A stretch of 64,000 bases of DNA. Source: Andreprevotia chitinilytica DSM 18519 (GTDB lineage Bacteria > Pseudomonadota > Gammaproteobacteria > Burkholderiales > Chitinibacteraceae). The stretch covers positions 248,001 to 312,000 of the forward strand of contig NZ_JONM01000003.1 of assembly GCF_000711875.1 (NCBI RefSeq). The letters run 5' to 3'. Made by a program: the position numbers and the translations under genes. Under the pieces are notes generated by a model. That model was not told where the DNA came from and did not search any database. It saw nothing but the letters and a program-made list of their open reading frames with translations. Position 1 is the first letter of the stretch; each line of letters starts with the position of its first letter. Positions 9,110-18,433 of the stretch are shown piece after piece.

Positions 9110-9547
9110 ATGAAAACTGCATTCAAAACCATGTTGTGCGCGCTGTTGCTGATTGCCGGGCAGGCCACGGCGGGCCCGATGGACGAAGCCAAGGGCAAGG
9201 CGCATCTCAAGGCGATTGCGGCCGGCGATCTGGATGCATTGATGCGTGATTATGCCGACGATGCGTATATGGATTGGGTGGGCGGCGGGCTGGAAGGGCG
9301 CTATCGCGGCAAGGCCGAAATCCGTGCTGTCTGGCAGAAATTCATCGCCGCCAACGATGGCAAGCCGCGCCCGGCCAAGACCGGTGAAATTGAAGTCTAC
9401 GGCAACCCGAAAGGGGTCTCGCTCGAAGCCAAGGCCGAATACGGCGGCAAAACGCCGACCAAGGTCTGGCATCTGTTCGTTTATCGCGAAGGGGTCTTGA
9501 CCACGGAAATCTGGCAGATCGCGCCATCGCTCAAGGTGGACGAATGA
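9110..9547 (+). CDS. Secreted NTF2/SnoaL-like protein
   Basis: 145 residues from ATG 9110, preceded by GGAAGGGTG. A signal peptide (MKTAFKTMLCALLLIAGQATA) precedes an NTF2-like fold: AKGKAHLKAIAAGDLDALMRDYADDAYMDWVGGG, then GRYRGKAEIRAVWQKFIAAN and a C-terminal strand pair ending TEIWQIAP. Such domains bind small molecules or form dimers; no catalytic residues can be assigned. It opens a three-gene operon: its stop overlaps the next start (ATGA at 9544-9547). The 299 bases upstream hold no gene. Confidence 0.75.
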   Translation: MKTAFKTMLCALLLIAGQATAGPMDEAKGKAHLKAIAAGDLDALMRDYADDAYMDWVGGGLEGRYRGKAEIRAVWQKFIAANDGKPRPAKTGEIEVYGNPKGVSLEAKAEYGGKTPTKVWHLFVYREGVLTTEIWQIAPSLKVDE

Positions 9548-10227
9548 CAGATCGCTGGTGCGGGGACGGGCGGGCGAGCTGGTTGGCAGCGTGGTTGCTG
9601 GTGGTCGCGAGCGCCGGTGTGGTCATGGCGCGGCCGGCGCAGGGCGGCGGGCTGATCGCACGGGTGACGAGCCCCGCCGGCTTCGCGGTCGAAGATGCGG
9701 CGGTCGTGCTGGAGCCTTTGTCCGGCACCGTGCCGCCCAAACACAAGCAGGCGGTGATCGAGCAGAAAGACCGCGAGTTCAAGCCCTACCTCACCATCGT
9801 GCAGACCGGCTCCGACATCGATTTCCCCAATCGCGATCCGTTCAAGCACCACATCTATTCGTTCTCACCGCCCAAGGTCTTCGAAGTCAAACTCTATGGC
9901 GCGGATAAACCGGCCAAACCGATCCTGTTCGATAAGCCGGGCGAAGTCGTGCTGGGCTGCAATATCCACGACTGGATGGAAGCCTATGTGCTGGTGGTCG
10001 ATAGCCCCTACTTCGCCAAGACCGATGCCACCGGCCGCGCCCGGATCGATGCCGTGCCGCCCGGCAAGTACCGGCTGCGTGTCTGGCACCCGCGACAGAA
10101 GAAAGAACAAGCAACGGGCGAATTCGAGATCAGCAGCAAGAGCAGCGAGGCCAACCTGACGCTCGATATCGCGCCGCGCATCGTCAAACCCAAGCCGCCG
10201 CTTGGTGCAGATCGCGATAGTTACTGA
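9544..10227 (+). CDS. Periplasmic cupredoxin-like protein
   Basis: 227 residues, translationally coupled to the NTF2-like gene. After a signal segment (about 12-30) comes a beta-sandwich. Its HH pair (102/103, FKHHIYSF) and C139-x2-H142-x2-M145 (LGCNIHDWM) match the His/Cys/His/Met ligand set of type 1 copper proteins. C-x2-H-x2-M is the amicyanin-like spacing. A second sandwich (about 155-205, TDATGRARIDAVPPGKYRLRVWHP) resembles carboxypeptidase-regulatory domains. Relatives are often labelled methylamine utilization protein, but no methylamine genes are nearby. An exported copper or electron-transfer role is inferred. Confidence 0.7.
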   Translation: MTDRWCGDGRASWLAAWLLVVASAGVVMARPAQGGGLIARVTSPAGFAVEDAAVVLEPLSGTVPPKHKQAVIEQKDREFKPYLTIVQTGSDIDFPNRDPFKHHIYSFSPPKVFEVKLYGADKPAKPILFDKPGEVVLGCNIHDWMEAYVLVVDSPYFAKTDATGRARIDAVPPGKYRLRVWHPRQKKEQATGEFEISSKSSEANLTLDIAPRIVKPKPPLGADRDSY

Positions 10228-10259
10228 GTTTTCGTCGAGACCAGCCCCCGAGGTCATCC

Positions 10260-12563
10260 ATGGTGTTTCGGTCCCTGCAGCGCCGCATCGTGGTCGTCTT
10301 CATCGGCCTGCTCACCTTGGTGATGGCATTGGTATTGGCTTTGGTCGCCAATCGCAGCCAGAGCATCGTCGCCGCGCAGATGCAACGCGAGCTGGATGCC
10401 GGCGCGCGGATTTTCCAGCAACTGGTCGAGCAGAAACGCACGCAGCTGGAAACCACGGCAGCGGTGTTGTCCGCCGATTTCGGCTTCCGCGAAGCCATCG
10501 CCACGCAAGACAAGGCCACCATCGCCTCGGTACTGCAAAACCACGGCTCGCGCATCGGCGCCAAGGTGATGCTGGCAATCGGGCTCGATGGCCGGGCGAT
10601 TGCCGGCACCCGCGAGGGTGAGCAGCCATTCCCCGAGCTGCTGCAACAAGCGATCGAGCACGGTAAACGGGCCGGATTCCGCAAACTGGCCGACGGCAAG
10701 CTCTACCAGATCGTCATCGTCCCCATTCTTGCGCCCCGGCAGATTGCCTGGGTGGCGATGGGTTTCCCGGTCGACGATATCTGGGCGCACGATCTGGCCG
10801 TGACGACGGGTTTGGCCGTGAGCGTGATGGCGGTGAGCAACGAAGCGACACAGGTCTTGGCATCGTCGCTGGCGTCGGATCAGCGCACGGCGCTGGAGTC
10901 CGACCGAGGCGCAGGTGGGCGCGTGCTGGATGGCGAAGCCTTGACCCTGCAGCTTGGTGATGCGCACTACCGCACCTTGTCTTTGCCGATCGAACGCAAT
11001 CTCGTCGTGGTCTTGCAGCGGGCGCAAGAGCAAGTCCAGGCCCCATTCAACGCGCTGCTGATCGCTCTGGTGACCATCGTATTGGGCGGCATGGTGTTGT
11101 TCTGCATCGGCAGCTATCTGCTCGCCCGGCATATTGCCGGCCCGGTCAACACGCTGGCGATGGAAGCCCGCCGGATCGCGGCCGGTGACTACGCGCAGCC
11201 CGTACGCGATCTGCCGCCGGACGAGATCGGCCAGCTGGCCCGCAGTTTTGACCAGATGCGCGAAGGCATTGCCGCGCGTGAACAGAAAATCCTCAAGCTG
11301 GCCTATGAAGACGCGCTGACCGGGCTGCCGAACCGCACCCGCCTGCTGCAGGAGTTCGATGCCAGGTCCAGCCAGCATGGCGCGATGGCGGTGCTCGATC
11401 TCGACCGCTTTGCGCTCATCAACGATGCCCTTGGTCACCCGGTCGGCGATCGGCTACTGACCGAAGTCGCCGCCCGCCTGGCCCGCATCGTGCCGCCTGG
11501 CGTACTGCTGGCCCGCCTGTGGGGCGACGAATTTGCGCTGTTGATTCCAGAGGCGGACGAGCGCGTGGGGTCTGCGCTGGCCGAACGCCTGCTCGCCGGA
11601 TTGCGCGTGCCGATCCTGATCGATGGGCAGCGGCTGGATGTGGGTGGCAGCTTCGGTTTGTCGTTCTATCCACGCGATGGCAACGACGTCAGCACCTTGT
11701 TGCGCCGGGCCGAGCTGGCAATGTATGCGGCGAAGAAAAAGCAGGTTGGCGTGATGTTGTCCGAAGCGGTCGAGCACGATCCGCCGCACGAGCAACTGTC
11801 GCTGATCGGCGAAATGCGCGATGCACTCGCCCGCGATGAATTCGTCATCTATTACCAGCCCAAGCTGGATCTGGCGAGCCACCAGATCATCGGCGCCGAG
11901 GCCCTGCTGCGCTGGCAGCACCCCACCCGTGGCATGGTGCCGCCGGGCATGTTCATCCCCTTTGCCGAGCAGACCGGCTTCATCCGCGAAATCACGCCGT
12001 GGCTGCTCAACCGGGTGGCCGGGCAAGCTGCCGCGTGGCGACACGCCGGGCTGATCCTGTCGCCGTCGGTGAATCTCTCCGCACTCGATCTGCTCAGCCC
12101 GGTGCTGGTCGGGCAAGTGCAGCATCTTGTTCGCGCCCACCGGCTGCCGCCCGAAAGCCTGTGCCTGGAAATCACCGAAAGCGCGCTGATGGAAGACCCG
12201 GCCCTGGCGCTGGCCCATCTCGACGATCTGGCCGATTCCGGCTTCAAACTCTCGATCGACGACTATGGCGCCGGGCAAGCCTCGCTGGCCTATTTGAAGA
12301 ACCTGCCGGTGCATGAGCTGAAAATCGACCAGATCTTCGTCACGCACCTGACCACCTCGCCCAAGGATGCCGCCATCGTCCGCTCCACCATCGGCCTCGG
12401 TCATGCACTGGGCCTCAAGGTCGTGGCCGAAGGCGCAGAAACCAATGCCGAGCTGGATTGGCTGCGCGATGCCGGTTGCGATATCGCGCAGGGCTACGGT
12501 ATTGCCAGGCCGATGCCGGCGACACAGGTGGCAGGGTGGGTGGCGGCGCGGGTGGCGGTTTGA
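10260..12563 (+). CDS. Membrane GGDEF-EAL protein, likely c-di-GMP phosphodiesterase
   Basis: 767 residues, 32 bases after the cupredoxin-like gene. An N-terminal membrane helix (about 10-30), a periplasmic sensor of about 240 residues, a second helix (about 268-292) and a HAMP linker lead to GGDEF and EAL domains. The GGDEF signature reads W421-GDEF (RLWGDEF), so the first glycine is lost and cyclase activity is doubtful. The EAL domain keeps E547 (GAEALLRW), NLSALDL, EITESALMED, DDYGAG, KIDQIF and VAEGAET, so c-di-GMP hydrolysis is likely. The partner genes suggest the periplasmic domain senses something handled by the NTF2-like or cupredoxin-like protein. That link is inference. Confidence 0.9.
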   Translation: MVFRSLQRRIVVVFIGLLTLVMALVLALVANRSQSIVAAQMQRELDAGARIFQQLVEQKRTQLETTAAVLSADFGFREAIATQDKATIASVLQNHGSRIGAKVMLAIGLDGRAIAGTREGEQPFPELLQQAIEHGKRAGFRKLADGKLYQIVIVPILAPRQIAWVAMGFPVDDIWAHDLAVTTGLAVSVMAVSNEATQVLASSLASDQRTALESDRGAGGRVLDGEALTLQLGDAHYRTLSLPIERNLVVVLQRAQEQVQAPFNALLIALVTIVLGGMVLFCIGSYLLARHIAGPVNTLAMEARRIAAGDYAQPVRDLPPDEIGQLARSFDQMREGIAAREQKILKLAYEDALTGLPNRTRLLQEFDARSSQHGAMAVLDLDRFALINDALGHPVGDRLLTEVAARLARIVPPGVLLARLWGDEFALLIPEADERVGSALAERLLAGLRVPILIDGQRLDVGGSFGLSFYPRDGNDVSTLLRRAELAMYAAKKKQVGVMLSEAVEHDPPHEQLSLIGEMRDALARDEFVIYYQPKLDLASHQIIGAEALLRWQHPTRGMVPPGMFIPFAEQTGFIREITPWLLNRVAGQAAAWRHAGLILSPSVNLSALDLLSPVLVGQVQHLVRAHRLPPESLCLEITESALMEDPALALAHLDDLADSGFKLSIDDYGAGQASLAYLKNLPVHELKIDQIFVTHLTTSPKDAAIVRSTIGLGHALGLKVVAEGAETNAELDWLRDAGCDIAQGYGIARPMPATQVAGWVAARVAV

Positions 12564-12828
12564 GCCGGATAGCGCTGGATTGGCTGTGCGGTGCCTGATT
12601 TCGGTCTGGTTCAGCGCTGCAAAACCATCGCTGCGTTGATACCAGTTGCGACGCATATCTCGTCAGTTTCCGCGCTGGGGGCAAGCCCATTTATCGCGGC
12701 TGCCAGGGAAGTCGTATTTACAAACCGTCGTGACTTAAATGCGAAATTTTTGTAAGGCGGGCCTTTGGCAATGCACGGTGCGGCAATGCATATCTGCCTG
12801 AAAATCAGTAAACCCATGAAAATATTTG

Positions 12829-12852
12829 TGTAGTTTTTTCATAAAAACTACA
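12829..12852. promoter_or_regulatory. Perfect 10-bp inverted repeat
   Basis: TGTAGTTTTT-TCAT-AAAAACTACA forms a perfect 10-bp stem with a 4-base loop in AT-rich DNA. It could be an operator or a terminator; no neighbour decides which. Confidence 0.4.
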
Positions 12853-13354
12853 TAAACCCCGTGTGTAGACATACAACAGCATTCATTAATGCTGCTATGC
12901 AATATGGTGCATCGCCAATTAAATTGGCATTAAAGCGTGATTGACGCATGCCTTGTTGTGGTGCAACAGCACAAATCTGGTTCGCTACGTAGCTTTCTTG
13001 TTTGCTTACTATGAATTGAATTGAATGGCAGACAAACGGTAGGGTCATGTGTCTTGACGTCTTATCCGAGTGCGCGCAGTAATAGCCGCCATTGCAGTTG
13101 CAACTGCATTTGTGATCGATCAGATATCCGGGAAGGCATCCATAAGCTTTCTCCATGTTGACTACTGCATGGAGTCCGGTCAATACCAATTGGATGGTGG
13201 GAATAACGCCAGTTACGTCAAAGAAGATGGAGAGCCGTCGTTTTATGTCGTATCCGACCCGTTTCGGGTTGGCAGCCGTTCCGCCTACCGCGCACCTATA
13301 AGACGCGGCCATAAGTTGCAATTTAATAAGTCGCCTAAAACCTGAGTAGCCATT

Positions 13355-13390
13355 CGAACCGGTCGTACGATAGTGCGGCCGGTTTTTTGC
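13355..13390 (+). terminator. Terminator-like hairpin
   Basis: AACCGG (13357-13362) pairs with CCGGTT (13379-13384), followed by a T-run to 13388. It lies about 50 bases before the chitin-binding protein's start. It would end an upstream transcript or act in that gene's leader. Confidence 0.5.
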
Positions 13391-13440
13391 AGTACGCAGT
13401 CAATACAAAAAAACCAAAGCAATCTGGAGGAGTAGAGCCC

Positions 13441-15624
13441 ATGAATCGTTTTCATCTTCAGGCCACCGGCCTGATGGCTGTGATGTTGAGCGCGGCGGTC
13501 GCCTATGCCGCTTATCCGGCTTGGCAAGCCGATGTGTATTACACCGCTGGCACCATCGTGTCCTACCAGGGCCACAACTATCAGGCGCTGGTGAACCAGA
13601 CCGACTACACCAGCACCGGCTGGAACCCGACGACCACCGCCCTGTGGAAAGACTTGGGCGTGGCCACTGGCGGCACTCCCACTCCGACACCGGCCCCAAC
13701 TGCCACGCCGACACCGACGCCGGTTGCAACACCGAAACCGACGGCGACCCCGACGCCGGCACCCACTCCGGTTGCGACACCCAAGCCGACAGCTACACCA
13801 ACCCCAACGCCCAAGCCGACGGCTACGCCAACCCCGACACCAAAGCCGACCGCAACGCCGACGCCAACAGCCACGCCAGCACCTACAGCCACGCCAACCC
13901 CGACCCCGACTCCGGTCGCATCGGGCGGTTCTGTATCCGGCTGGCCGTCGTATATCGCCATGGGCGCGGTGGGTGGCCCGAACATCACTGCGCCGACCGC
14001 GACTTCCACCGGCGGCAATGATGACTTTGGCAGCAAGCCGGTCGATGTCGTCTTCAAATACGCGGGCGTGAATGGCAATGGCGATCCGGGTGTCATCGAC
14101 CCCCCGACCAACGCTTACCGCATGACCAATGACTTCAATACGCTCAGCGCGATCAATAGCCACGCAACACGGGTGGCGATCGTGGAATACACCGCGCAGA
14201 TGAGCGGCGGTCAGAACTTCGATGACTTCACCAATACCACCGCTGGCGCAAGCACCTCGCAACCGACCGCCACCTACATGATGGGCCGCCACCTGGCCGG
14301 TCTGGCTGCGGATGCCCTCATGCTGGCCAGCTACCCGGTGACCTACGGCGGCAAGAGCTACTACGGCTCGCTGTTGATGAACCCGGATCTACTGGGCGCA
14401 ATTCAGCAGAATGGCTATATCAGCTCGGTGAATGCGGCCTTGCCGGCCGGCGCGACCAACAAGGCAGTCGCGCAAGCACTGTGCCTGATGACGACGTCAC
14501 GCAGCTACACCAATACCTCCGATCCGAACGGCTTGGGGCATGCGACCTACATCGGCAAGACCTATACCGGCAATCCGGTGCAGATTCTTAAGAACATGCT
14601 GGTGGATGGTTATCCGGAGTGGAGCTTCGATGGTCAGAACGACCCGTTCTGGAATTCGAATCTCAACAACACGATTGGCGGCACAACAACCAGCAGCCAA
14701 GTTGGGGCGTGGTTCAATGCCTGCGTGAGCAGCCCGACCTACGATCAGGCCACCTATGTGGTGCCGACCTTCCCGGCTGGGTTTGCGGGCTGGGTGCAGG
14801 CCAACAACTGGCTGATCCGCGCACTGGCACCGAAGGGCACCGTGACCTTTGGCTGGCAGGACAATATGTGGGCGATCGGCTCCGGTTTCTGGCTGCATCA
14901 GAACCTGACCAGCGCGCAGATTGCGTCGACGTTCTCGACCCCGGTTTCCAATTGGTTGAATACCAACGCGCCGGGAGCCATTGTCATGGGCGGTGCGACC
15001 GGGCCGGATTTCTTCCTGTTCGATCGCTATGAAATGGACGACAGCGCCTCGCCAGGATCGGCCACCCTGTACAACGCACGTTCGTGGGATAACTACCTGT
15101 CTGCAGTCGGCCAGTTCAGCCAGGCCAATAGCAATATCCCCATCATGCTGTGGCAGATTCCGGGCTCGCATATTTCCAATACCGCGGAAGCCACGCCCGA
15201 GTTGTATAACGGCACGGCAGGTTCATATGTGTTCAGTACCGCGCCGGTGTATTTCTTTGGCGATGGCAATCTGACCTCGACCCTGAGCAATATCATTCAG
15301 GGGACGGCCAGCTCGACCAACACCAATACCGCTGTCGGCAATTTCGCGGTGGCTTGCGGTGCGACGGCCTACAACTGCTTAACGTCGAATTCGAATTACC
15401 GGCAGTATCTGTTGGAGTACAACAACCAATCCAACAATTACAACTGGGCCATCGATAACGGCAAATTGACGCTCGCCGCCAATAACAACGTGTTTGCAAT
15501 CCTGTGGGGCGGTGGCAACACCACCAACGTGATCAAGAACTTCAGCAACCCGGATGACCATGGCTGGTTGGCGAACAAGCTGATCAACTACTACACGCAT
15601 CCGACATCGGTGGTGGTGCACTGA
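13441..15624 (+). CDS. Secreted CBM5/12 protein with unrecognised C-terminal domain
   Basis: 727 residues from ATG 13441 (TGGAGGAG upstream). A signal peptide (about 1-22) is followed by a chitin-binding CBM5/12-type module (about 23-76: [34 protein letters not shown]). Next comes an 80-residue Thr-Pro repeat linker (about 79-160) and a domain of about 560 residues I cannot place. That domain has strand-like segments ending in acidic or aromatic residues ([59 protein letters not shown]), which suggests a barrel-type glycosidase. Its module and linker closely resemble those of the GH18 at 60.4 kb. A chitin-active enzyme is inferred, not shown. Confidence 0.75.
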   Translation: MNRFHLQATGLMAVMLSAAVAYAAYPAWQADVYYTAGTIVSYQGHNYQALVNQTDYTSTGWNPTTTALWKDLGVATGGTPTPTPAPTATPTPTPVATPKPTATPTPAPTPVATPKPTATPTPTPKPTATPTPTPKPTATPTPTATPAPTATPTPTPTPVASGGSVSGWPSYIAMGAVGGPNITAPTATSTGGNDDFGSKPVDVVFKYAGVNGNGDPGVIDPPTNAYRMTNDFNTLSAINSHATRVAIVEYTAQMSGGQNFDDFTNTTAGASTSQPTATYMMGRHLAGLAADALMLASYPVTYGGKSYYGSLLMNPDLLGAIQQNGYISSVNAALPAGATNKAVAQALCLMTTSRSYTNTSDPNGLGHATYIGKTYTGNPVQILKNMLVDGYPEWSFDGQNDPFWNSNLNNTIGGTTTSSQVGAWFNACVSSPTYDQATYVVPTFPAGFAGWVQANNWLIRALAPKGTVTFGWQDNMWAIGSGFWLHQNLTSAQIASTFSTPVSNWLNTNAPGAIVMGGATGPDFFLFDRYEMDDSASPGSATLYNARSWDNYLSAVGQFSQANSNIPIMLWQIPGSHISNTAEATPELYNGTAGSYVFSTAPVYFFGDGNLTSTLSNIIQGTASSTNTNTAVGNFAVACGATAYNCLTSNSNYRQYLLEYNNQSNNYNWAIDNGKLTLAANNNVFAILWGGGNTTNVIKNFSNPDDHGWLANKLINYYTHPTSVVVH

Positions 15625-15742
15625 ACGCAGGAATAAGGGGCGGGCGATTCACGGAATTGATCCCGTGAATTGCCCGATATCCTGGTCGCTGCTGCGCATT
15701 GCGGCCTAATAAAGCGCGAAGTGTTGTTCTTGCTCTCGATAT

Positions 15743-15777
15743 GAAAAATCCCGGACATCCCGTCCGGGATTTTTTTT
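15743..15777 (+). terminator. Strong rho-independent terminator
   Basis: AAAAATCCCGGAC pairs with GTCCGGGATTTTT and is followed by eight T. It ends the chitin-binding protein gene. The rest of 15625-15952 holds no gene; a GAGGAG ribosome site lies just before 15953. Confidence 0.9.
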
Positions 15778-15952
15778 GCCTGCGCCTACAACCATTCGGA
15801 ATGACCAACCGATATTCGATCTCTGCATGATCGACTGCTGATCATGAGGCGGCAATTATCAAACAGAGCGGCGTAATCCAAGATGCTTTCGACGGTTCGA
15901 GCCCAATCGACTCGACTCCCCATCATCGTCGGCATTCGCGAGGAGCATCGCC

Positions 15953-17116
15953 ATGGAAATCAAATCGAACGGCATCAGGATTCACGTCAAGGCGCAGGGC
16001 AGCGGCAAACTGGCACTCGTGTTTCTTCATTACTGGGGTGGGTCGTCCCGCACATGGGACGGCGTAGTCAGCGAGTTATCCGGCCAGTACCAAACCATCG
16101 CTACCGACCACCGTGGCTGGGGCGATTCGGACGCGCCCGAGCAGGGCTACACGATGGCCGATCTGGCTGACGACGCGCAGGGCGTCATCGAAGCCCTGAA
16201 GCTGCAGCACTACGTTTTGGTTGGTCACTCGATGGGCGGGAAAGTGGCGCAATTGCTCGCATCACGCCGTCCTCGCGGCCTGCAGGGCGTCGTGCTGGTC
16301 GCGCCGTCACCGCCTTCGCCGATGGTCCTTCCCGACGAGCAGCGCGCAGCGATGAGCCAAGCCTACGATTCACGCGAATCCATCGAGTGGGTGCTGGACA
16401 ACGTACTCACGGTACAAGCACTCGCACCTGCCAGCCGCGAGCAGGTGATCGCCGATAGCCTGCGCGGCGCACCGCAAGCCAAGGCGGCCTGGCCCAATGC
16501 CGCCATGCTTGAGGACATCAGCTGCGACGTTGCCGCCATCGAGGTGCCCGTCATCGTGATTGCGGGCTAGCGGGATCAGGTGGAGCGCGTCGAAACGTTG
16601 CAGGCAGAACTGTTGCCCCGCATTGCAGGTGCGCGTTTGCACGTGTTGCCGGGCACGGGGCACCTGTCGCCGCTTGAAGCGCCGTCCGCGCTCGCGGCGA
16701 TCATCCGGCAGTTCGTGGCTGAACTGGAGCACGGTGTCGGCCTGCCATCTACGCCAGAGCAGGTTCCGGTGGCCTTCGATGCCAATTTCAACGCCGGTGA
16801 TATCGATGGCGTGATCGGCTTGTTCAGCGATAACGCGACGATGCGCATGGCGGACGGCGAAAGCGTGGCAACCGGCATCCATGAATTGCGCCGCCAGTTC
16901 TCGGCGCTATTGGCGGGTGATGCTCACCTGCACAACAAGGTGCGGCTCTCGCTGGTCAGCGAAGACGTTGCGTTGGTGTTGCTCGACTGGACGTTGACCA
17001 GGCGGTTGCCGGACGGACGAGACATCGATGAGCGCGGTACAGCCACGCAGGTTATGGCACGAGGCGGCGACGGGTCATGGAAACTGCGCATCTCCAACCC
17101 GCTCGGAACCCGTTGA
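15953..17116 (+). pseudogene. Alpha/beta-hydrolase-NTF2 fusion split by one amber codon
   Basis: One reading frame runs from ATG 15953 (GAGGAG upstream) to 17116, interrupted only by TAG at 16568-16570 (codon 206). The first part is an alpha/beta-hydrolase with nucleophile Ser93 (LVGHSMGGK). After the stop, still in frame, come RDQVER with the likely catalytic Asp208, GTGHLSPLEAP with His237, and an SnoaL/NTF2-like domain (about 265-385, FDANFNAGDIDGVIGLFSDNATMR). Relatives typically read AGERD at this point, so GAG to TAG is a single change. Without readthrough the product lacks Asp and His. An ATG/GTG-type restart at 16580 would make only the second half. Confidence 0.8.
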
Positions 17117-17165
17117 TCCACCCGAGGTTCGCAAGGCTTGGCGAATTCGTCGCACGTACCGCAAG

Positions 17166-18080
17166 TTACGGCTGAATGCGATCCCACGGCGGTTCGTCGC
17201 CGAAGGCGGCCACCAGATAGTCGAGGAAGTGGCGCACTTTCAGCGGCATATGGCGCGCGCTCGGATAAACCGCCTGGATTGCCAGCTCCGACGTGTGGTA
17301 CTCCGGCAGCAGGGCGACGAGCTTGCCGCGCGCGATCTGCTCGCCGAATACGAAGGTCGGGCCATAGGCGATGCCGGCGCCGGCGAGCGCGGCAGCGAGC
17401 AGCATCTGGGTATTGTTCGCGGCCATCCGGCACGGGCCACCGATGACGTGTGCTCGCTGCTGCGCATCGACCAGCGTCCAGTCGCCGGCGGACACGGCCT
17501 CGCTGAAGGCGAGACGTTGGGCTTGCTGCAGGTCTTCGGGGCTGCGCGGCGTGCCGTGACGCTCAAGGTATGCAGGGGACGCGCAGATGACCATGCGGCA
17601 CGGGGCCAGCCGGCGTGCCACCAACCCGGAATCGCGTAGACGCCCGATCCGAACGGCAATGTCTACGCCCGCTTCGAGCAGATCGACGTAGCGGTCGCTC
17701 AGTGACACCTCGACGTTGACCTGCGGGTGTTCTTCCAGATAGCGCGCGACGACTTCGCCGAGATGCATTGCGCCGAACGTGACCGGCGCGGCAATCCGCA
17801 GTACGCCACGGGCGGTGCCTTGCGAGTCGCTCGCCTCGCGATTGGCTTCGTCGTAGGCGTCGAGAATCTGTTTGCAGCGCTCGTAATAGCCTTGGCCAAT
17901 ATCGGTCAGGCTAAGGCGGCGCGTTGTGCGCTGAAGCAGCCTCGCGTTCAGTTCTGCTTCGATCGCGCTGACGTACTTGCCGGCCATCGCAGCGGATAGG
18001 CCGAAACGTCGCGCTGCGGCGGCAAAGCTGCCTTCATCGACAGCGGCGACAAACACGCCTATGCCAGTCAATCGGTCCAT
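17166..18080 (-). CDS. LysR family transcriptional regulator
   Basis: 304 residues from MDRLTGIGVF. The N-terminal winged helix (residues 1-60, FVAAVDEGSFAAAARRFGLSAAMAGKYVSAIEAELNARLLQRTTRR) is a textbook LysR DNA-binding domain. The C-terminal 200 residues are the periplasmic-binding-like effector domain. It is convergent with the broken hydrolase and divergent from the chemoreceptor, so its target is not obvious. Its DNA-binding half and length resemble the LysR at 32882-33796. Effector unknown. Confidence 0.92.
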   Translation of the reverse strand: MDRLTGIGVFVAAVDEGSFAAAARRFGLSAAMAGKYVSAIEAELNARLLQRTTRRLSLTDIGQGYYERCKQILDAYDEANREASDSQGTARGVLRIAAPVTFGAMHLGEVVARYLEEHPQVNVEVSLSDRYVDLLEAGVDIAVRIGRLRDSGLVARRLAPCRMVICASPAYLERHGTPRSPEDLQQAQRLAFSEAVSAGDWTLVDAQQRAHVIGGPCRMAANNTQMLLAAALAGAGIAYGPTFVFGEQIARGKLVALLPEYHTSELAIQAVYPSARHMPLKVRHFLDYLVAAFGDEPPWDRIQP

Positions 18081-18433
18081 GAATGCCTCGATTCGATCGT
18101 CAGGTTATCGGATCGCTCAGTATGCACGGCAATGGCTGATCTGGATGGCGGGCTTGTTCCGTCACAGCGATCCCTTGATGGGCGGTTGGGCGGATTCAGA
18201 CAAAATGTGACTGAAGCCTTTCTCAAAAAATGGCATGTAAGGCCATTAAATTGGTATTTTTGCACCTTATTGGTGCGTTTTTATGCATCGTTTTACGACA
18301 AATGCCATGCTCAGTCCTTCCCCTGCGCTCCCTACGCGCCCGCCAATGCAGGCTTCCCACTCCTGGCACGCATCGTGCCTCTGTCTGTAAGAAAACGTAA
18401 CGACCGAATGACGTCAGACGCAAAGGGGATCAC
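18081..18433. other. Divergent intergenic region
   Basis: 353 bases between the LysR gene and the chemoreceptor. No gene recognised. It should contain both promoters; AAAGGGG just before 18434 is the chemoreceptor's ribosome site. I see no clear operator. Confidence 0.4.

Larger units (their letters stand above)
12564..13440. other. Long intergenic stretch without a recognised gene
   Basis: 877 bases with lower GC than the flanks. Two opposed open frames exist: plus 13070-13345 (91 residues, GTG start, no ribosome site) and minus 12848-13321 (157 residues, four Cys around YLIDHKCSCNCNGGYYC). Neither resembles a known family and I do not call them. A perfect hairpin lies at 12829-12852 and a terminator-like hairpin at 13355-13390, so some transcript may end just before the next gene. 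Confidence 0.4.

Noticed and set aside
12848-13345. Two opposed ORFs (minus 157 residues, plus 91 residues)
   Set aside because: No ribosome sites, no family resemblance and mutual overlap; left as part of the intergenic entry.
13675-13920. Tandem-looking repeats suggestive of a CRISPR or satellite
   Set aside because: They are the codons of the Thr-Pro linker (ACxCCx) inside a real gene, with no spacer structure.
16568-16570. Programmed pyrrolysine or selenocysteine-like recoding
   Set aside because: Nothing in the window supports pyl machinery, TAG is not a selenocysteine codon, and an ordinary mutation or error is simpler.
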